From: Segatella copri
Lineage (GTDB): Bacteria > Bacteroidota > Bacteroidia > Bacteroidales > Bacteroidaceae
Assembly (NCBI RefSeq): GCF_009494395.1
Contig: NZ_VZCB01000045.1
Span: 39,206-103,205, forward strand
Reading direction: 5' to 3'
DNA: 64,000 nucleotides
In this document: positions 25,585 to 33,880 of the stretch, in pieces
How the letters are laid out: every line of letters starts with the position of its first letter
Numbering within the stretch: the first letter of the stretch is position 1
Position numbers and translations under genes: made by a program
Notes under the pieces: generated by a model
The model's database searches: none
Told to the model about the DNA's origin: nothing
What the model saw: the letters and a program-made list of their open reading frames with translations, nothing else

Positions 25585-25611
25585 TGTGGAAGTTGTGGAA
25601 CAAGTGTGGAA
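25585..25611. repeat. Three TGTGGAA repeats, candidate activator sites
   Basis: TGTGGAA at 25585-25591, 25594-25600 and 25605-25611, about 70-110 bp upstream of the -24/-12 promoter. This is the usual place for upstream activating sequences. The adjacent palindrome TTCCCCAA/TTGGGGAA (25615-25634) may be part of the site or may end the activator gene. Confidence 0.4.
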
Positions 25612-25640
25612 TTTTTCCCCAAAATATTGGGGAAAGTTCC

Positions 25641-27038
25641 TCAGATGCCGTACTTCTTCATCTTGTTATACAGCGTCTTTCTATCCACAGCAAGCAATTG
25701 TGCAGCTTTACTCTTGTTACCTCCTGCCGCTTTTAGTGCTGCTTCTATACGCTGCAGTTCTGTTTCCTGATCATGCAGGGTGGTAGGAGCTTGTGGCTGA
25801 ATATGAGCCATACTCTGTTCCAGTTCTGTTACTCCAATATATCTGCCTGTGGCAAGAAGAGTGGCACGTTTCATCACATTGTTCAATTCGCGTAGGTTTC
25901 CTGGCCAGTTATAAGAGGCGATTTTCTCCTTCGCCTTACCATCGAGTCCTTCCACGTTTCTATTGAGTTCTTTGTTGGCATGTTTGATAAAGAGATCAGC
26001 AAAGAGGAAGAGATCGGCACCACGGTCTTTCAACTCCGGCATGTAGATGGTAAACTCGTTGATGCGGTGGTATAGGTCTTCGCGGAAGTTTCCCTCTGCT
26101 ACACGCTGTGCCAGATTTTCGTTGGTGGCGCAAACCAGTCGGATGTCGATGTCGATTTCCTTGTTGCTGCCCAATGGACGAATTTTTCGCTCCTGAAGGG
26201 CACGAAGCAGTTGCACTTGCACTTCATAGTTCAGGTTCCCCATTTCGTCCAGGAAGAGTGTACCGCCATTTGCTATTTCAAAGGCTCCCTTCTTGTCTTG
26301 GTCTGCTCCCGTAAAGGCTCCCTTGCTGTGACCGAAGAATTCTGATGCTGCCACATCCTTAGGAATGGCTCCACAGTCGAGTGCAAAGAAAGGTTTCCCT
26401 GCCCGCTGGCTTAATTCATGAATGCGACGAGCCACATATTCCTTACCTGTTCCGCTTGCACCTAGAATGAGAACCGACATAGGAGTAGGAGCAACCAGAG
26501 ATACGAAACTATAGAGTTTTCTTGAAGCCTCACTTTCACCTTCAAGATATTTAGGAACATCTACATTTCCTTTAGATTCCGTATTTCCTGATACTTTTTT
26601 ATTATCTATTGGCTCCTGATTTCCTGTTGCCTCCCTCTGCTCTATATTTTTCTCTGATAGAGAGCTTGTATTGTGATTTTTTATGGCTTCCTTAATCTTT
26701 TCCAGGAGAATATCCGGATGAAAAGGTTTGGCTACGTAATCTGTTGCACCCGATTTCATGGCGAGTACTACGTTCTGAATCTCCGCATAGCTGGTCATGA
26801 CGATGAAAGGTACTTGCACGCCGTGCTTTCTCATCCATTGCAATAAGAAAATACCATCATGGTCTGGAAGACGAAGGTCGGATAGCACCAGATCAAATCC
26901 ACTTTCCAACTTCTCCCAAGCCTGTATAGCTGCTTTCACCGAAGTCGTTTTTTCAACTTCGAATCCTTTCTTCCTGAGCCATGTCTGAATCATGGTTCCA
27001 AATGCGATGTCGTCTTCAACTATTAGTATTTTTTCCAT
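25641..27038 (-). CDS. Sigma-54-dependent response regulator (NtrC family)
   Basis: 465 residues from ATG 27038 (MEKILIVEDD); an in-frame upstream ATG at 27104 lies within the promoter region. Receiver domain 1-115 with Asp54 (LVLSDLRLPD); a linker of about 50 residues rich in Asn, Glu and Lys; AAA+ domain (about 163-395) with Walker A GASGTGKE (193-200) and the sigma-54-contacting GAFTGA (240-245); C-terminal Fis-type HTH (GGNKSKAAQLLAVDRKTLYN). It activates RNA polymerase bound to RpoN at -24/-12 promoters when phosphorylated. The hybrid kinase at 22600-24930 is the likely donor, and the small secreted protein between them has a matching promoter. Confidence 0.93.
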   Translation of the reverse strand: MEKILIVEDDIAFGTMIQTWLRKKGFEVEKTTSVKAAIQAWEKLESGFDLVLSDLRLPDHDGIFLLQWMRKHGVQVPFIVMTSYAEIQNVVLAMKSGATDYVAKPFHPDILLEKIKEAIKNHNTSSLSEKNIEQREATGNQEPIDNKKVSGNTESKGNVDVPKYLEGESEASRKLYSFVSLVAPTPMSVLILGASGTGKEYVARRIHELSQRAGKPFFALDCGAIPKDVAASEFFGHSKGAFTGADQDKKGAFEIANGGTLFLDEMGNLNYEVQVQLLRALQERKIRPLGSNKEIDIDIRLVCATNENLAQRVAEGNFREDLYHRINEFTIYMPELKDRGADLFLFADLFIKHANKELNRNVEGLDGKAKEKIASYNWPGNLRELNNVMKRATLLATGRYIGVTELEQSMAHIQPQAPTTLHDQETELQRIEAALKAAGGNKSKAAQLLAVDRKTLYNKMKKYGI

Positions 27039-27092
27039 ATCATTACAATCTTTCTGTCTCTTTGTCTTCTCAAGATAAAACAATTTCGTGCG

Positions 27093-27123
27093 CAAAGTTA
27101 GCATTATTATTTGGAATCAGCAA
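27093..27123 (-). promoter_or_regulatory. Promoter of the sigma-54 activator gene
   Basis: Minus strand: TTG 27123-27121, 20-nt spacer, TAACTTTG 27100-27093, giving a leader of about 48 nt to 27038. A second possible box (TATCTTTG) lies at 27312-27305. The rest of 27124-27354 shows nothing clear. Confidence 0.55.
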
Positions 27124-27354
27124 AGAAAAAGTCTTTAATTGTCAGTTTTTACAAAAGATTATAATAATAATGAAGGTCTCTACCCAAACATGAAGGATAG
27201 AGAACTTATATTATCAATTGATTTTTGATAGCTTTTTACTCTGGGAAATTGATGTTGTGACAATCTGGTAGCCTCTATCTTAACATTTGTTATTGAATTA
27301 TGGGGCAAAGATATAAAATCTTTGTGAAACAAAAGTAAAGAAAAAGAAAAAGTT

Positions 27355-27385
27355 TTGTTTATCTCGTTAATTATTATTATCTTTG
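27355..27385 (+). promoter_or_regulatory. Promoter of the GNAT gene
   Basis: TTG 27355-27357, 20-nt spacer, TATCTTTG 27378-27385; start codon at 27414. Confidence 0.6.
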
Positions 27386-27413
27386 CATTCGTAATTGTAA
27401 AAACTAAACGAAA

Positions 27414-27992
27414 ATGAAGATACATATAGAACAAGCAACCCCAGATAAAGCTTCGCATATAGCATCGCTCATTATGGAAGCGATGAATACGGAATGTTGT
27501 CAGAATTTTGCCGGACCTCGTCATACATTGGCTGATTTTCATCAGTTGATGGAACGTCTGGTAAAGATGGAGGATAGCCAGTATAGTTACCGAAATGTGT
27601 TGATGGCAATGACTACTGATGGTGTGGTTGCTGGCATCTTGGTAGCTTATGATGGAGCTCAACTTAAGACTTTGCGCAAAAGATTTTTAGATGAGACTCT
27701 TGCTACCTTTGGAATTGATTATTCGGGTATGGATGCTGAGACTCAAGAAGGTGAATACTATCTCGACAGTTTGGCTGTTTCCAGTAGCTATAGAGGTAAG
27801 GGGATTGCAAAGCTTTTGTTGAATGCTGCCATACAACGTGGTAAGGAACTTGGTATTCCGAAGGTTGGATTATTGGTTGATAAAGGCAATCCAAGAGCTG
27901 AAAGCCTTTATACTCGTATGGGATTCCAATTCGTCAATTATACAACGTGGGGTGGACACGGAATGAAGCATTTGCAGATAAATGCTGAATAA
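27414..27992 (+). CDS. GNAT family N-acetyltransferase
   Basis: 192 residues with one GNAT domain: the acetyl-CoA binding motif A is LAVSSSYRGKGIAKLLLNAA (about 120-140), followed by motif B-like GLLVDKGNPRAESLYTRMGF. The N-terminus (IEQATPDKASHIASLIMEAM) is the usual first strand-helix. Acceptor unknown: small molecule or protein N-terminus. It is monocistronic, with its own promoter 29 nt upstream and a strong terminator at 28054-28090. Confidence 0.9.
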   Translation: MKIHIEQATPDKASHIASLIMEAMNTECCQNFAGPRHTLADFHQLMERLVKMEDSQYSYRNVLMAMTTDGVVAGILVAYDGAQLKTLRKRFLDETLATFGIDYSGMDAETQEGEYYLDSLAVSSSYRGKGIAKLLLNAAIQRGKELGIPKVGLLVDKGNPRAESLYTRMGFQFVNYTTWGGHGMKHLQINAE

Positions 27993-28053
27993 GAAGTGAA
28001 AATTCTTGTTGATGATTACAGAATATAAGTGAATAGAGCATATAAAACAAAAA

Positions 28054-28090
28054 GCCCAGGATAGCATCACTGCTGCCTGGGCATTTTTTT
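28054..28090. terminator. Bidirectional terminator
   Basis: Stem GCCCAGG / CCTGGGC (28054-28060, 28076-28082) with further inner pairing, T-run on the plus side and A-run on the other, between convergent GNAT and symporter genes. Confidence 0.8.
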
Positions 28091-28234
28091 AATCAACAAA
28101 AACTAATAAAATCTCTTTTAACCTATATTTTCTATAAAGTTACCTTTTCTGCTGCAAAGGTACAAAAGAAAATGGTAGGATGAATCAAAAATATATAGTT
28201 TTCTGCTATTTCTTCAGGACAATCGTTTGCACGA

Positions 28235-29617
28235 TTATTTGTCTTCTACTTCCTGTAATTCGCTTTCCTCCATATCCTGATCTAGACGGTCGCGCCAAAG
28301 ATACTTTCTTGTTTCATGCACAATAATTCCACTAAGACATAGTAAAGAGACGAGATTTGGAATAGCCATAAGAGCATTCATGCAATCAGCTATGTTCCAT
28401 ACCAGACCGAGACTGATGACACTTCCTGCAAATATACTGACAATGTAGAGAATGCGATAGCAAAGCATCCATTTCTTTCCCTTCAGGTATTCTACGCAAC
28501 GTTCGCCATAATAACTCCAACCTAGTGTAGTACTAAAAGCAAAGGTGGTCAGACCAAATGTTAGTAATGGAGCTCCAATATATGGTATTTTACTAAAAGC
28601 TGCTTTGGTAAGTGCTGCCCCATCATGATAGTCTATATCTGGATAGGCTATGATACTGCTGGTGATTACCAGTCCTGTTAGAGCGCAGATGATGACTGTA
28701 TCCCAGAATGTTCCTGTTGATGAAACTAATGCCTGTCGAACGGGATTGCGGGTTTGAGCAGCTGCGGCAACAATTGGCGCAGAACCAAGTCCACTCTCAT
28801 TAGAGAAAAGACCACGGGCAATACCATAACGGGCTGCAAGCATCAGTGTACTACCTGCAAAACCACCACCAGCAGCTTTTGTTGTAAAAGCTGATTCGCA
28901 GATAATCTGTAGGGCAGGGAGAATGTAGGCATGATTTACAATGAGAATATAAATACAGCCCAATACATAGAATAGGGCCATGAAAGGTACAAGCATTCCA
29001 CAAACCTTAGAGATTGTCTTTACACCACCAATGATTACGGCTGCTCCTAAAATGGTAACTATCGAACCTGTAATGAAAGGAGAAATGCCATATTGATTTT
29101 CCACAAGGGTTGATATGGCATTAGCTTGGACTGTGCTGCCAATACCAAAAGAAGCAAGGGCGGCAAAGGTTGCGAAGAGGATGGCAAGCCATTTCCAGCC
29201 CAATCCCTTTTCTAGAGCATACATCGGACCTCCCAGCATCTTTCCTCGTGTTGTCTTAACTCGATATTTTACGGCAAGAAGTCCCTCTGCATACTTGGTA
29301 GAAATACCGAAAACACCGGTGAGCCAGCACCAAAGGACTGCACCTGGTCCGCCTAAAGCTATTGCTGTAGCCACACCGATGATGTTACCCGTACCGATGG
29401 TGGCTGCCAAGGCAGTGGCTAGTGCTCCGAATTGAGAAACATCCCCCGTTGCCTTCTTGTCTTTCTTGACAGACAATTTGATAGCCTGGAATATCTTGCG
29501 CTGTGGAAAGCGCAGGCGGATGGTTAGAAAAATATGAGTTCCCAACAATAAAATAATCATAGGCCATCCCCAAAGGAATGAACTAAAGGCTGTGAAAAAA
29601 TCATTGATAGCATCCAT
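28235..29617 (-). CDS. Sodium:alanine/glycine symporter family protein (AGCS)
   Basis: 460 residues with 10-11 hydrophobic helices and the AGCS family signatures: the N-terminal block FGALATALAATIGTGNIIGVATAIALGGPGA, which holds Na+ and substrate-binding residues, then GGPMYALEKGLG, and RGLFSNESGLGSAPI. It imports alanine or glycine across the inner membrane coupled to Na+. The length is typical (about 450-490). The acidic C-terminal tail (DQDMEESELQEVEDK) is cytoplasmic. It is monocistronic; no consensus promoter was identified in the AT-rich upstream region. Confidence 0.93.
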   Translation of the reverse strand: MDAINDFFTAFSSFLWGWPMIILLLGTHIFLTIRLRFPQRKIFQAIKLSVKKDKKATGDVSQFGALATALAATIGTGNIIGVATAIALGGPGAVLWCWLTGVFGISTKYAEGLLAVKYRVKTTRGKMLGGPMYALEKGLGWKWLAILFATFAALASFGIGSTVQANAISTLVENQYGISPFITGSIVTILGAAVIIGGVKTISKVCGMLVPFMALFYVLGCIYILIVNHAYILPALQIICESAFTTKAAGGGFAGSTLMLAARYGIARGLFSNESGLGSAPIVAAAAQTRNPVRQALVSSTGTFWDTVIICALTGLVITSSIIAYPDIDYHDGAALTKAAFSKIPYIGAPLLTFGLTTFAFSTTLGWSYYGERCVEYLKGKKWMLCYRILYIVSIFAGSVISLGLVWNIADCMNALMAIPNLVSLLCLSGIIVHETRKYLWRDRLDQDMEESELQEVEDK

Positions 29618-29745
29618 CTCTCTTATGTTTTAATTTAAAAATGATAATTAATAATTAGGCTTGCGCCCTGATAACTCTCTTGTCTTTTTATGAACGGAAT
29701 ATGTTTAGTTACTTCCGTTTTGGGAGACTGAAGGTAATTCTACCC

Positions 29746-30324
29746 TCAGTCATCGAATTCTATTCTAACGTTAGTGAATCCCATTGTCTTGAACATGTCT
29801 TTGAATTGCTGCTTGGCATTTCTTCTTGCCGTCTGATAATTCACAGGTGTCAAGCAACGCTTTTTCATCATAACGTAAGCTCTGTCGTACATAGCCTGTC
29901 GGTCAGCGCCAGTCCATTTTCCTTCTTCAAAGAAACTTTTAGTCTTTGCCTCGTCTATGAAATTGTTGTCGAGGAGTCGGATTGGGGGAAGGGTGCAGAC
30001 TATGGAATCTTTCTTTTCATCCGTCTGTATCCATCCTTCCTTTACGTCTTTCATGTCAATACCGAGACGGAGAGTGCCATAATAGATACGTACCAATTGA
30101 TCGTCACCAAAGAAACCATGTCGGGTTGTATCAACGAGTTCCTCATCGTTGATGGCAAGAAATTCCCATTGCCCGATAGCCTCAATACTTTCTACTTGGG
30201 TTGGTGAAAGGGTGGTCTTTTCTTCCGTTGCCACGTTCATTGTATTGTCTTTATTAAGCCAATAGAGTGCTCCACCTATTATTATAATAAGGAATAAAAT
30301 GATTATGATTCCATATTTCTTCAT
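29746..30324 (-). CDS. DUF4230 domain-containing protein
   Basis: 192 residues: an N-terminal membrane anchor (IIIILFLIIIIGGALYWL), then a DUF4230 domain (about 45-185) with RIYYGTLRLGIDMKD, TLPPIRLLDNNFIDEAKTKS, and the C-terminal helix plus strand ARRNAKQQFKDMFKTMGFTN. The domain is of unknown function and is common in membrane-anchored envelope proteins. The start is 3 nt after the stop of a second DUF4230 gene, so the two are translationally coupled and probably form a pair. Confidence 0.75.
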   Translation of the reverse strand: MKKYGIIIILFLIIIIGGALYWLNKDNTMNVATEEKTTLSPTQVESIEAIGQWEFLAINDEELVDTTRHGFFGDDQLVRIYYGTLRLGIDMKDVKEGWIQTDEKKDSIVCTLPPIRLLDNNFIDEAKTKSFFEEGKWTGADRQAMYDRAYVMMKKRCLTPVNYQTARRNAKQQFKDMFKTMGFTNVRIEFDD

Positions 30325-30327
30325 ATC

Positions 30328-31050
30328 TTAGTCCTCTTTATTTGATGCCTGGCTAGAGGCTGTTCTCTTTTCTATTGTTTTATTGTCATTCAATCCATTT
30401 GAAATGAATTCCTTCAAGTCTTGGATTGTGAATTTCTTACGGAAGCTAATCTTGATGTTTTCTTCCTTGAATCCCATGTTCTTGAGCATCGGAATCAGAG
30501 TATTTGCGGCACTGAGCCGAGCTTGTTCCATGAGGTCAAGATTCGGAATATCATTGATGATGCTTTGTCTGCCTTGCTGCTCTAGTTGGGTGAGTTCTGC
30601 ATCACTGAAATTGCTGCGGGCAATGGATACATATTGTTTTACCGCATTGTGGTCTATCTTACTGCTCGTGAGTGTCAGCTTTGGGTCTGGCAGAATGATT
30701 TCTATCTTGTCACCTTTGCGTAACACATTTTGATTGGAAAACCCTTGGAAGTCTACGGAAGCCTTGATGGTTGCATTCATAGGGATTGCAACTTTCCTGT
30801 TTGAACCAGGTACATGAATGTTGAAGTTCTTTCTGAAAAAAGAACCTTTCAGATTCAGTTGATCATCGTGGGTGATAATTTTGTGAACATGGGCTTCTGC
30901 CGTATATAGTCGGTTGCATTTTTGTATTTGCATTACCATCATTGGAATAGTGTCGATGACTTGCTCCTTTTCTTGCGTTTGCTCTTTCTGAAAGCAAGAA
31001 GAAAAGGTGAAAATGCTGGCAGTTATTATGAATAATAGAATCTTTTTCAT
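30328..31050 (-). CDS. DUF4230 domain-containing lipoprotein
   Basis: 240 residues from ATG 31050; an in-frame ATG at 31086 lies upstream of the expected transcription start (box at 31080-31073) and is rejected. A lipoprotein signal ends FSSC at residue 19. The DUF4230 domain (about 45-210) contains KGDKIEIILPDPKLTLTSSK and LDLMEQARLSAANTLIPMLK, parallel to its downstream neighbour. The C-terminus is polar. Function unknown; the coupled pair could form a heteromeric envelope complex (inference). Confidence 0.72.
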   Translation of the reverse strand: MKKILLFIITASIFTFSSCFQKEQTQEKEQVIDTIPMMVMQIQKCNRLYTAEAHVHKIITHDDQLNLKGSFFRKNFNIHVPGSNRKVAIPMNATIKASVDFQGFSNQNVLRKGDKIEIILPDPKLTLTSSKIDHNAVKQYVSIARSNFSDAELTQLEQQGRQSIINDIPNLDLMEQARLSAANTLIPMLKNMGFKEENIKISFRKKFTIQDLKEFISNGLNDNKTIEKRTASSQASNKED

Positions 31051-31072
31051 GCAAAATGTTTCTTTTTGTCTG

Positions 31073-31102
31073 CAAAGATACGACAAAATGTTTAATTCTC
31101 AA
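31073..31102 (-). promoter_or_regulatory. Promoter of the DUF4230 pair
   Basis: Minus strand: TTG 31102-31100, 19-nt spacer, TATCTTTG 31080-31073; leader about 20 nt. Confidence 0.6.
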
Positions 31103-31320
31103 AATAAAAAGGGTAAATTTGCTTTAAAAAGAAGAAAAGAAGCATTTTTAAGAGAGAAAAAACATTTAATGAAGAAAAAATGCATTTTTTTTTAGACTTG
31201 CATTAAACCTTTTCTTCGTGATGACGTCAAACTACTGATTAGAATTCATAAACTGAACTTTTATTATATCGTGTAAGATTCAATAGGAAATTTATTAGTT
31301 AGTATTTAGGTAGATTCGGA

Positions 31321-31351
31321 GCATCGGCTTGTGAAAGTCGATGCTTTTTTT
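31321..31351 (+). terminator. Orphan plus-strand terminator
   Basis: A 10-bp stem GCATCGGCTT / AAGTCGATGC with a 4-nt loop, followed by T7. No plus-strand gene lies within 3 kb upstream, so it may end a small RNA transcribed from about 31130 (box TAAATTTG at 31114-31121). The remaining part of 31103-31320 is A-rich with no convincing ORF. Confidence 0.55.
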
Positions 31352-31359
31352 GTTTTTTA

Positions 31360-31401
31360 ACGGGTAACCCGTGTTTATTTCATTTTTTTTTACTACTTTT
31401 G
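31360..31401 (+). promoter_or_regulatory. Promoter and candidate operator of the DUF4738-like gene
   Basis: -7 box TACTTTTG at 31394-31401. A perfect 13-bp palindrome ACGGGTAACCCGT (31360-31372) sits at the -33 position in place of a clear TTTG, so it could be a repressor or activator site. Confidence 0.45.
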
Positions 31402-31422
31402 TAGCATTAAAATAAAAAAGCA

Positions 31423-32019
31423 ATGAAACGAATCAATTACGTATTTTTCATGGCTCTGGCTATAGGCATAATGGTATCGTGTGCTGAGAAAAAGAAAAGC
31501 AACATCATTATAGCTCCTAAACCTGTTGTCAAAGTTAAAAAGCAAACACTCAAGATGAGTGAGTATGAGCAGTCTAGAAGCATTGAATGGTTGGGCGCTA
31601 CATATAAAGTGGTGGTAAAACGAGAAGCCGATGACAGTTTGCCGCTCGTTAAGGTAGATGAAAATACTAAGTATCACGATAATAAGATTACTGTTCGGAT
31701 TATTAGAAGCGACGGTTCTGAATTCTTCAAACGTAGTTTTACCAAAGCTGCCTTTGAAAAATACTTGGATTCTCATACCAAGGCCTCTGGTGGATTACTG
31801 GGTATTGTCTATGTAAAAACTGAAGGTAACAATCTTTGTTTTGCAGCCAGTGTTGGTTCACCTGATGTGATGAGTGATGAATATTTGCCTTTGGTGGTAA
31901 AAATCTCTAAGATGGGGGAGGTGAGTATCAGTAAAGATCAATTACTGGATACTGAAGGAAATGACAGTTCTCCATCGGGCAATTCTTCTGTTGATGAAGA
32001 CGATGATGAGGGTGTATAA
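31423..32019 (+). CDS. DUF4738-like lipoprotein
   Basis: 198 residues with a lipoprotein signal (Cys20 in IMVSC), a Lys-rich linker and a compact beta-rich domain containing YHDNKITVRIIRSDGSEFFKRSFTKAAF, a pattern I associate with DUF4738 (moderate certainty). The C-terminus is acidic and Ser-rich (DEDDDEGV). Function unknown. It is monocistronic with a strong terminator and a palindrome in its promoter. Confidence 0.65.
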   Translation: MKRINYVFFMALAIGIMVSCAEKKKSNIIIAPKPVVKVKKQTLKMSEYEQSRSIEWLGATYKVVVKREADDSLPLVKVDENTKYHDNKITVRIIRSDGSEFFKRSFTKAAFEKYLDSHTKASGGLLGIVYVKTEGNNLCFAASVGSPDVMSDEYLPLVVKISKMGEVSISKDQLLDTEGNDSSPSGNSSVDEDDDEGV

Positions 32020-32027
32020 ATAAAGGA

Positions 32028-32066
32028 AGAACCTCTTGAAATACTCAGATTTCAAGAGGTTCTTTT
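32028..32066 (+). terminator. Strong terminator of the DUF4738-like gene
   Basis: A perfect 15-bp stem AGAACCTCTTGAAAT / ATTTCAAGAGGTTCT with a 6-nt loop and a T-run. Confidence 0.85.
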
Positions 32067-32081
32067 TTGTAAATCCTATGA

Positions 32082-32462
32082 TTATTTGAAGAGTTTCTTA
32101 TAATCTTTTTCGAAACTTTGAGGATGACGACCTATGAAGAGGATATTAAGCAGACAATTGGCTACCATTTCCACATCGTTGAGGTCTGCGCCTTTTCCTT
32201 TCTTTATTTCTTTTCCGAGACATACATCCCAAGTTGTTTGAAAACAGCTGTCGTTGGCTCCAACAAACATATCGCTAGAGTTTGGATCCTCCATCAGTTC
32301 GAAACGAATTACTTTCTTGGAACTGATAGGTTGAATGTCGCAAAGCATGTTGAATGCTTTTTCAAAGACGTCTCTATGCAACTGTGCGTTGGGAAACATC
32401 ACGTTGACTGTTGGGAAAATCTCCTCAAATTCGTATGACTGTAATAATTGGTAGAGCTTCAT
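32082..32462 (-). CDS. DUF6557 family protein
   Basis: 126 residues from ATG 32462 (MKLYQLLQSYEFEEIF); the longer frame from 32504 adds 14 codons between ribH and this start and is less likely. Conserved-looking blocks are NVMFPNAQLHRDVFEKAF, ISSKKVIRFELMEDP, WDVCLGKEIKK and NCLLNILFIGRHPQSFEKDY. I recall these from a Bacteroidales family annotated DUF6557; no function is known. It follows ribH by 53 nt and probably ends the TPR-ribH transcript. Confidence 0.65.
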   Translation of the reverse strand: MKLYQLLQSYEFEEIFPTVNVMFPNAQLHRDVFEKAFNMLCDIQPISSKKVIRFELMEDPNSSDMFVGANDSCFQTTWDVCLGKEIKKGKGADLNDVEMVANCLLNILFIGRHPQSFEKDYKKLFK

Positions 32463-32515
32463 TTTATTTACCTTATTATATAGTAATTGTTTTGAAAGAC
32501 TCAATGTCTGTGCTT

Positions 32516-32992
32516 TTAGAATTTAGCCATTTTGATGGCATCAATAGCACATTCATCGCCCTTGTTGCCCAATTTGCCACCGCTACGGTCCTTTGCCTGT
32601 TGCAGGTCGTTTGTAGTCAAGAGTCCGTAAATGACAGGAATCTCTTGTGTGGCATTGAGACGGGCAATACCATAGGTTACTCCCTCGCAGATATAATCGA
32701 AGTGAGGAGTTTCACCACGAATTACGCTTCCCAAGATAATAACAGCGTCATAGCCGCCATTAAGTACCATCTGATGTGCGCCATAGATGAGTTCGAAACT
32801 GCCAGGAACAGTCTTAACATGTATGTTCTCTGTTAAGGCTCCATGTTTTTCGAGCGTCTTGACAGCACCGTCCAGCAGGGCACCTGTTATTTCTGGGTTC
32901 CATTCAGCTACAACGATACCAAAGCACATGTTGCTGGCATCAGGTACTTTGCTAAGGTCATATTCTGATAAATTATGAAGAGCTGTTGCCAT
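32516..32992 (-). CDS. ribH: 6,7-dimethyl-8-ribityllumazine synthase
   Basis: 158 residues, full length. RibH condenses 3,4-dihydroxy-2-butanone 4-phosphate with the ribityl-aminouracil, the penultimate step of riboflavin synthesis; it forms cytosolic pentamers or icosahedra. Diagnostic motifs are [36 protein letters not shown] (catalytic His) and [17 protein letters not shown], ending NKGDECA. It sits 45 nt after a TPR gene on the same strand. No FMN riboswitch was seen in front of it. Confidence 0.96.
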   Translation of the reverse strand: MATALHNLSEYDLSKVPDASNMCFGIVVAEWNPEITGALLDGAVKTLEKHGALTENIHVKTVPGSFELIYGAHQMVLNGGYDAVIILGSVIRGETPHFDYICEGVTYGIARLNATQEIPVIYGLLTTNDLQQAKDRSGGKLGNKGDECAIDAIKMAKF

Positions 32993-33037
32993 AATTATCT
33001 ATTAAACTTGTTCTAAGATGTTACTCGTAAGATGTTA

Positions 33038-33733
33038 TTAATTGGATGCGCGCTCAATGTACTTGTCAATCTCACCGCTCTGAACAAGCATAGAGGTAAC
33101 ATACTTCTTCTTGATATCCTGATAGATATTCAATGCATCCTGCTTCTTGTTCTGGCTCTCGAGAACTTCACCAGCCTTAATCAGGAATGCAGGAGAGAGA
33201 CTGTTGTTAGCGTCATCTTCTGCTTTGCTGTCAGCCATAGAAGCAGCCTTCTTGAATGCCTCGACAGCCTTGTCCAACTGGTTCAAGTGAGCGTAAACAT
33301 CACCGAGCGCAGCTTCTGCTGCTGGGCTGATCATCTGGTCATCCTTTGAAGAGAATGCATCCAAACTCTTTTCTGCTTCTGCCCATTTGCCAAGGTTAGC
33401 ATAGCAAAGACCTGCATAGAGGTTTGCCAAGTTACCAGCGTCAGTGCTGCTATATTCGTCTGCAATTTTCTTGAAGCCAACGTAACCAGCACCGTCTCCG
33501 TTAAGTGCTTGTTCGAACATCTCGTTGTTGAAGTAAGTCTGACCCTTGCCAAGCATTGTGCTAGCCTTGTCCTCACGTGGACCAGAGATCTGAGATACAT
33601 AACCGAATACACCAGCAATGATAACTACAATAGCTACCACAGCGATAATAATAGCCTTCTTGTTCTTCATGAAGAAGGCCTCACGAATGTTGAGGCTCTC
33701 TATTTCCTGAGCCTGTACTTTGTTGTTTGCCAT
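33038..33733 (-). CDS. Tetratricopeptide repeat membrane-anchored protein
   Basis: 231 residues: a cytoplasmic N-terminus, one transmembrane helix (about 25-43, AIIIAVVAIVVIIAGVFGYV), then TPR-like helical repeats (about 60-225: GFKKIADEYSSTDAGNLANLYAG, AEAALGDVYAHLNQLDKAVEAF). The layout resembles YfgM-type periplasmic TPR proteins that assist secretion or folding, and the homology to these is general. It is divergent from recF and upstream of ribH. Confidence 0.82.
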   Translation of the reverse strand: MANNKVQAQEIESLNIREAFFMKNKKAIIIAVVAIVVIIAGVFGYVSQISGPREDKASTMLGKGQTYFNNEMFEQALNGDGAGYVGFKKIADEYSSTDAGNLANLYAGLCYANLGKWAEAEKSLDAFSSKDDQMISPAAEAALGDVYAHLNQLDKAVEAFKKAASMADSKAEDDANNSLSPAFLIKAGEVLESQNKKQDALNIYQDIKKKYVTSMLVQSGEIDKYIERASN

Positions 33734-33848
33734 TTTGTATTTTTGTTTTTTATTATTCTAATATTGCTAAACTTCTGCAAAAATACGGAATTTTATTCAG
33801 ATATTGAAATTTCTAGCCTACTTTTTTCGTTTTTTGGGCTTTTTCTGT

Positions 33849-33856
33849 TAACTTTG
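33849..33856 (+). promoter_or_regulatory. -7 box of recF
   Basis: TAACTTTG at 33849-33856, 25 nt before the ATG at 33881. This short distance supports that start over the longer upstream frame. Confidence 0.5.
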
Positions 33857-33880
33857 CACTCAATAATCAGTAAAGAGTCT

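Noticed and set aside
25615..25634. Palindrome TTCCCCAA/TTGGGGAA as a terminator of the sigma-54 activator gene
   Set aside because: No T-run follows on the minus strand, so it was not listed as a terminator; it is mentioned with the upstream repeats only.
31007..31195. 62-codon plus-strand Lys-rich frame
   Set aside because: Begins antisense to the DUF4230 lipoprotein signal sequence and runs through A-rich intergenic DNA.
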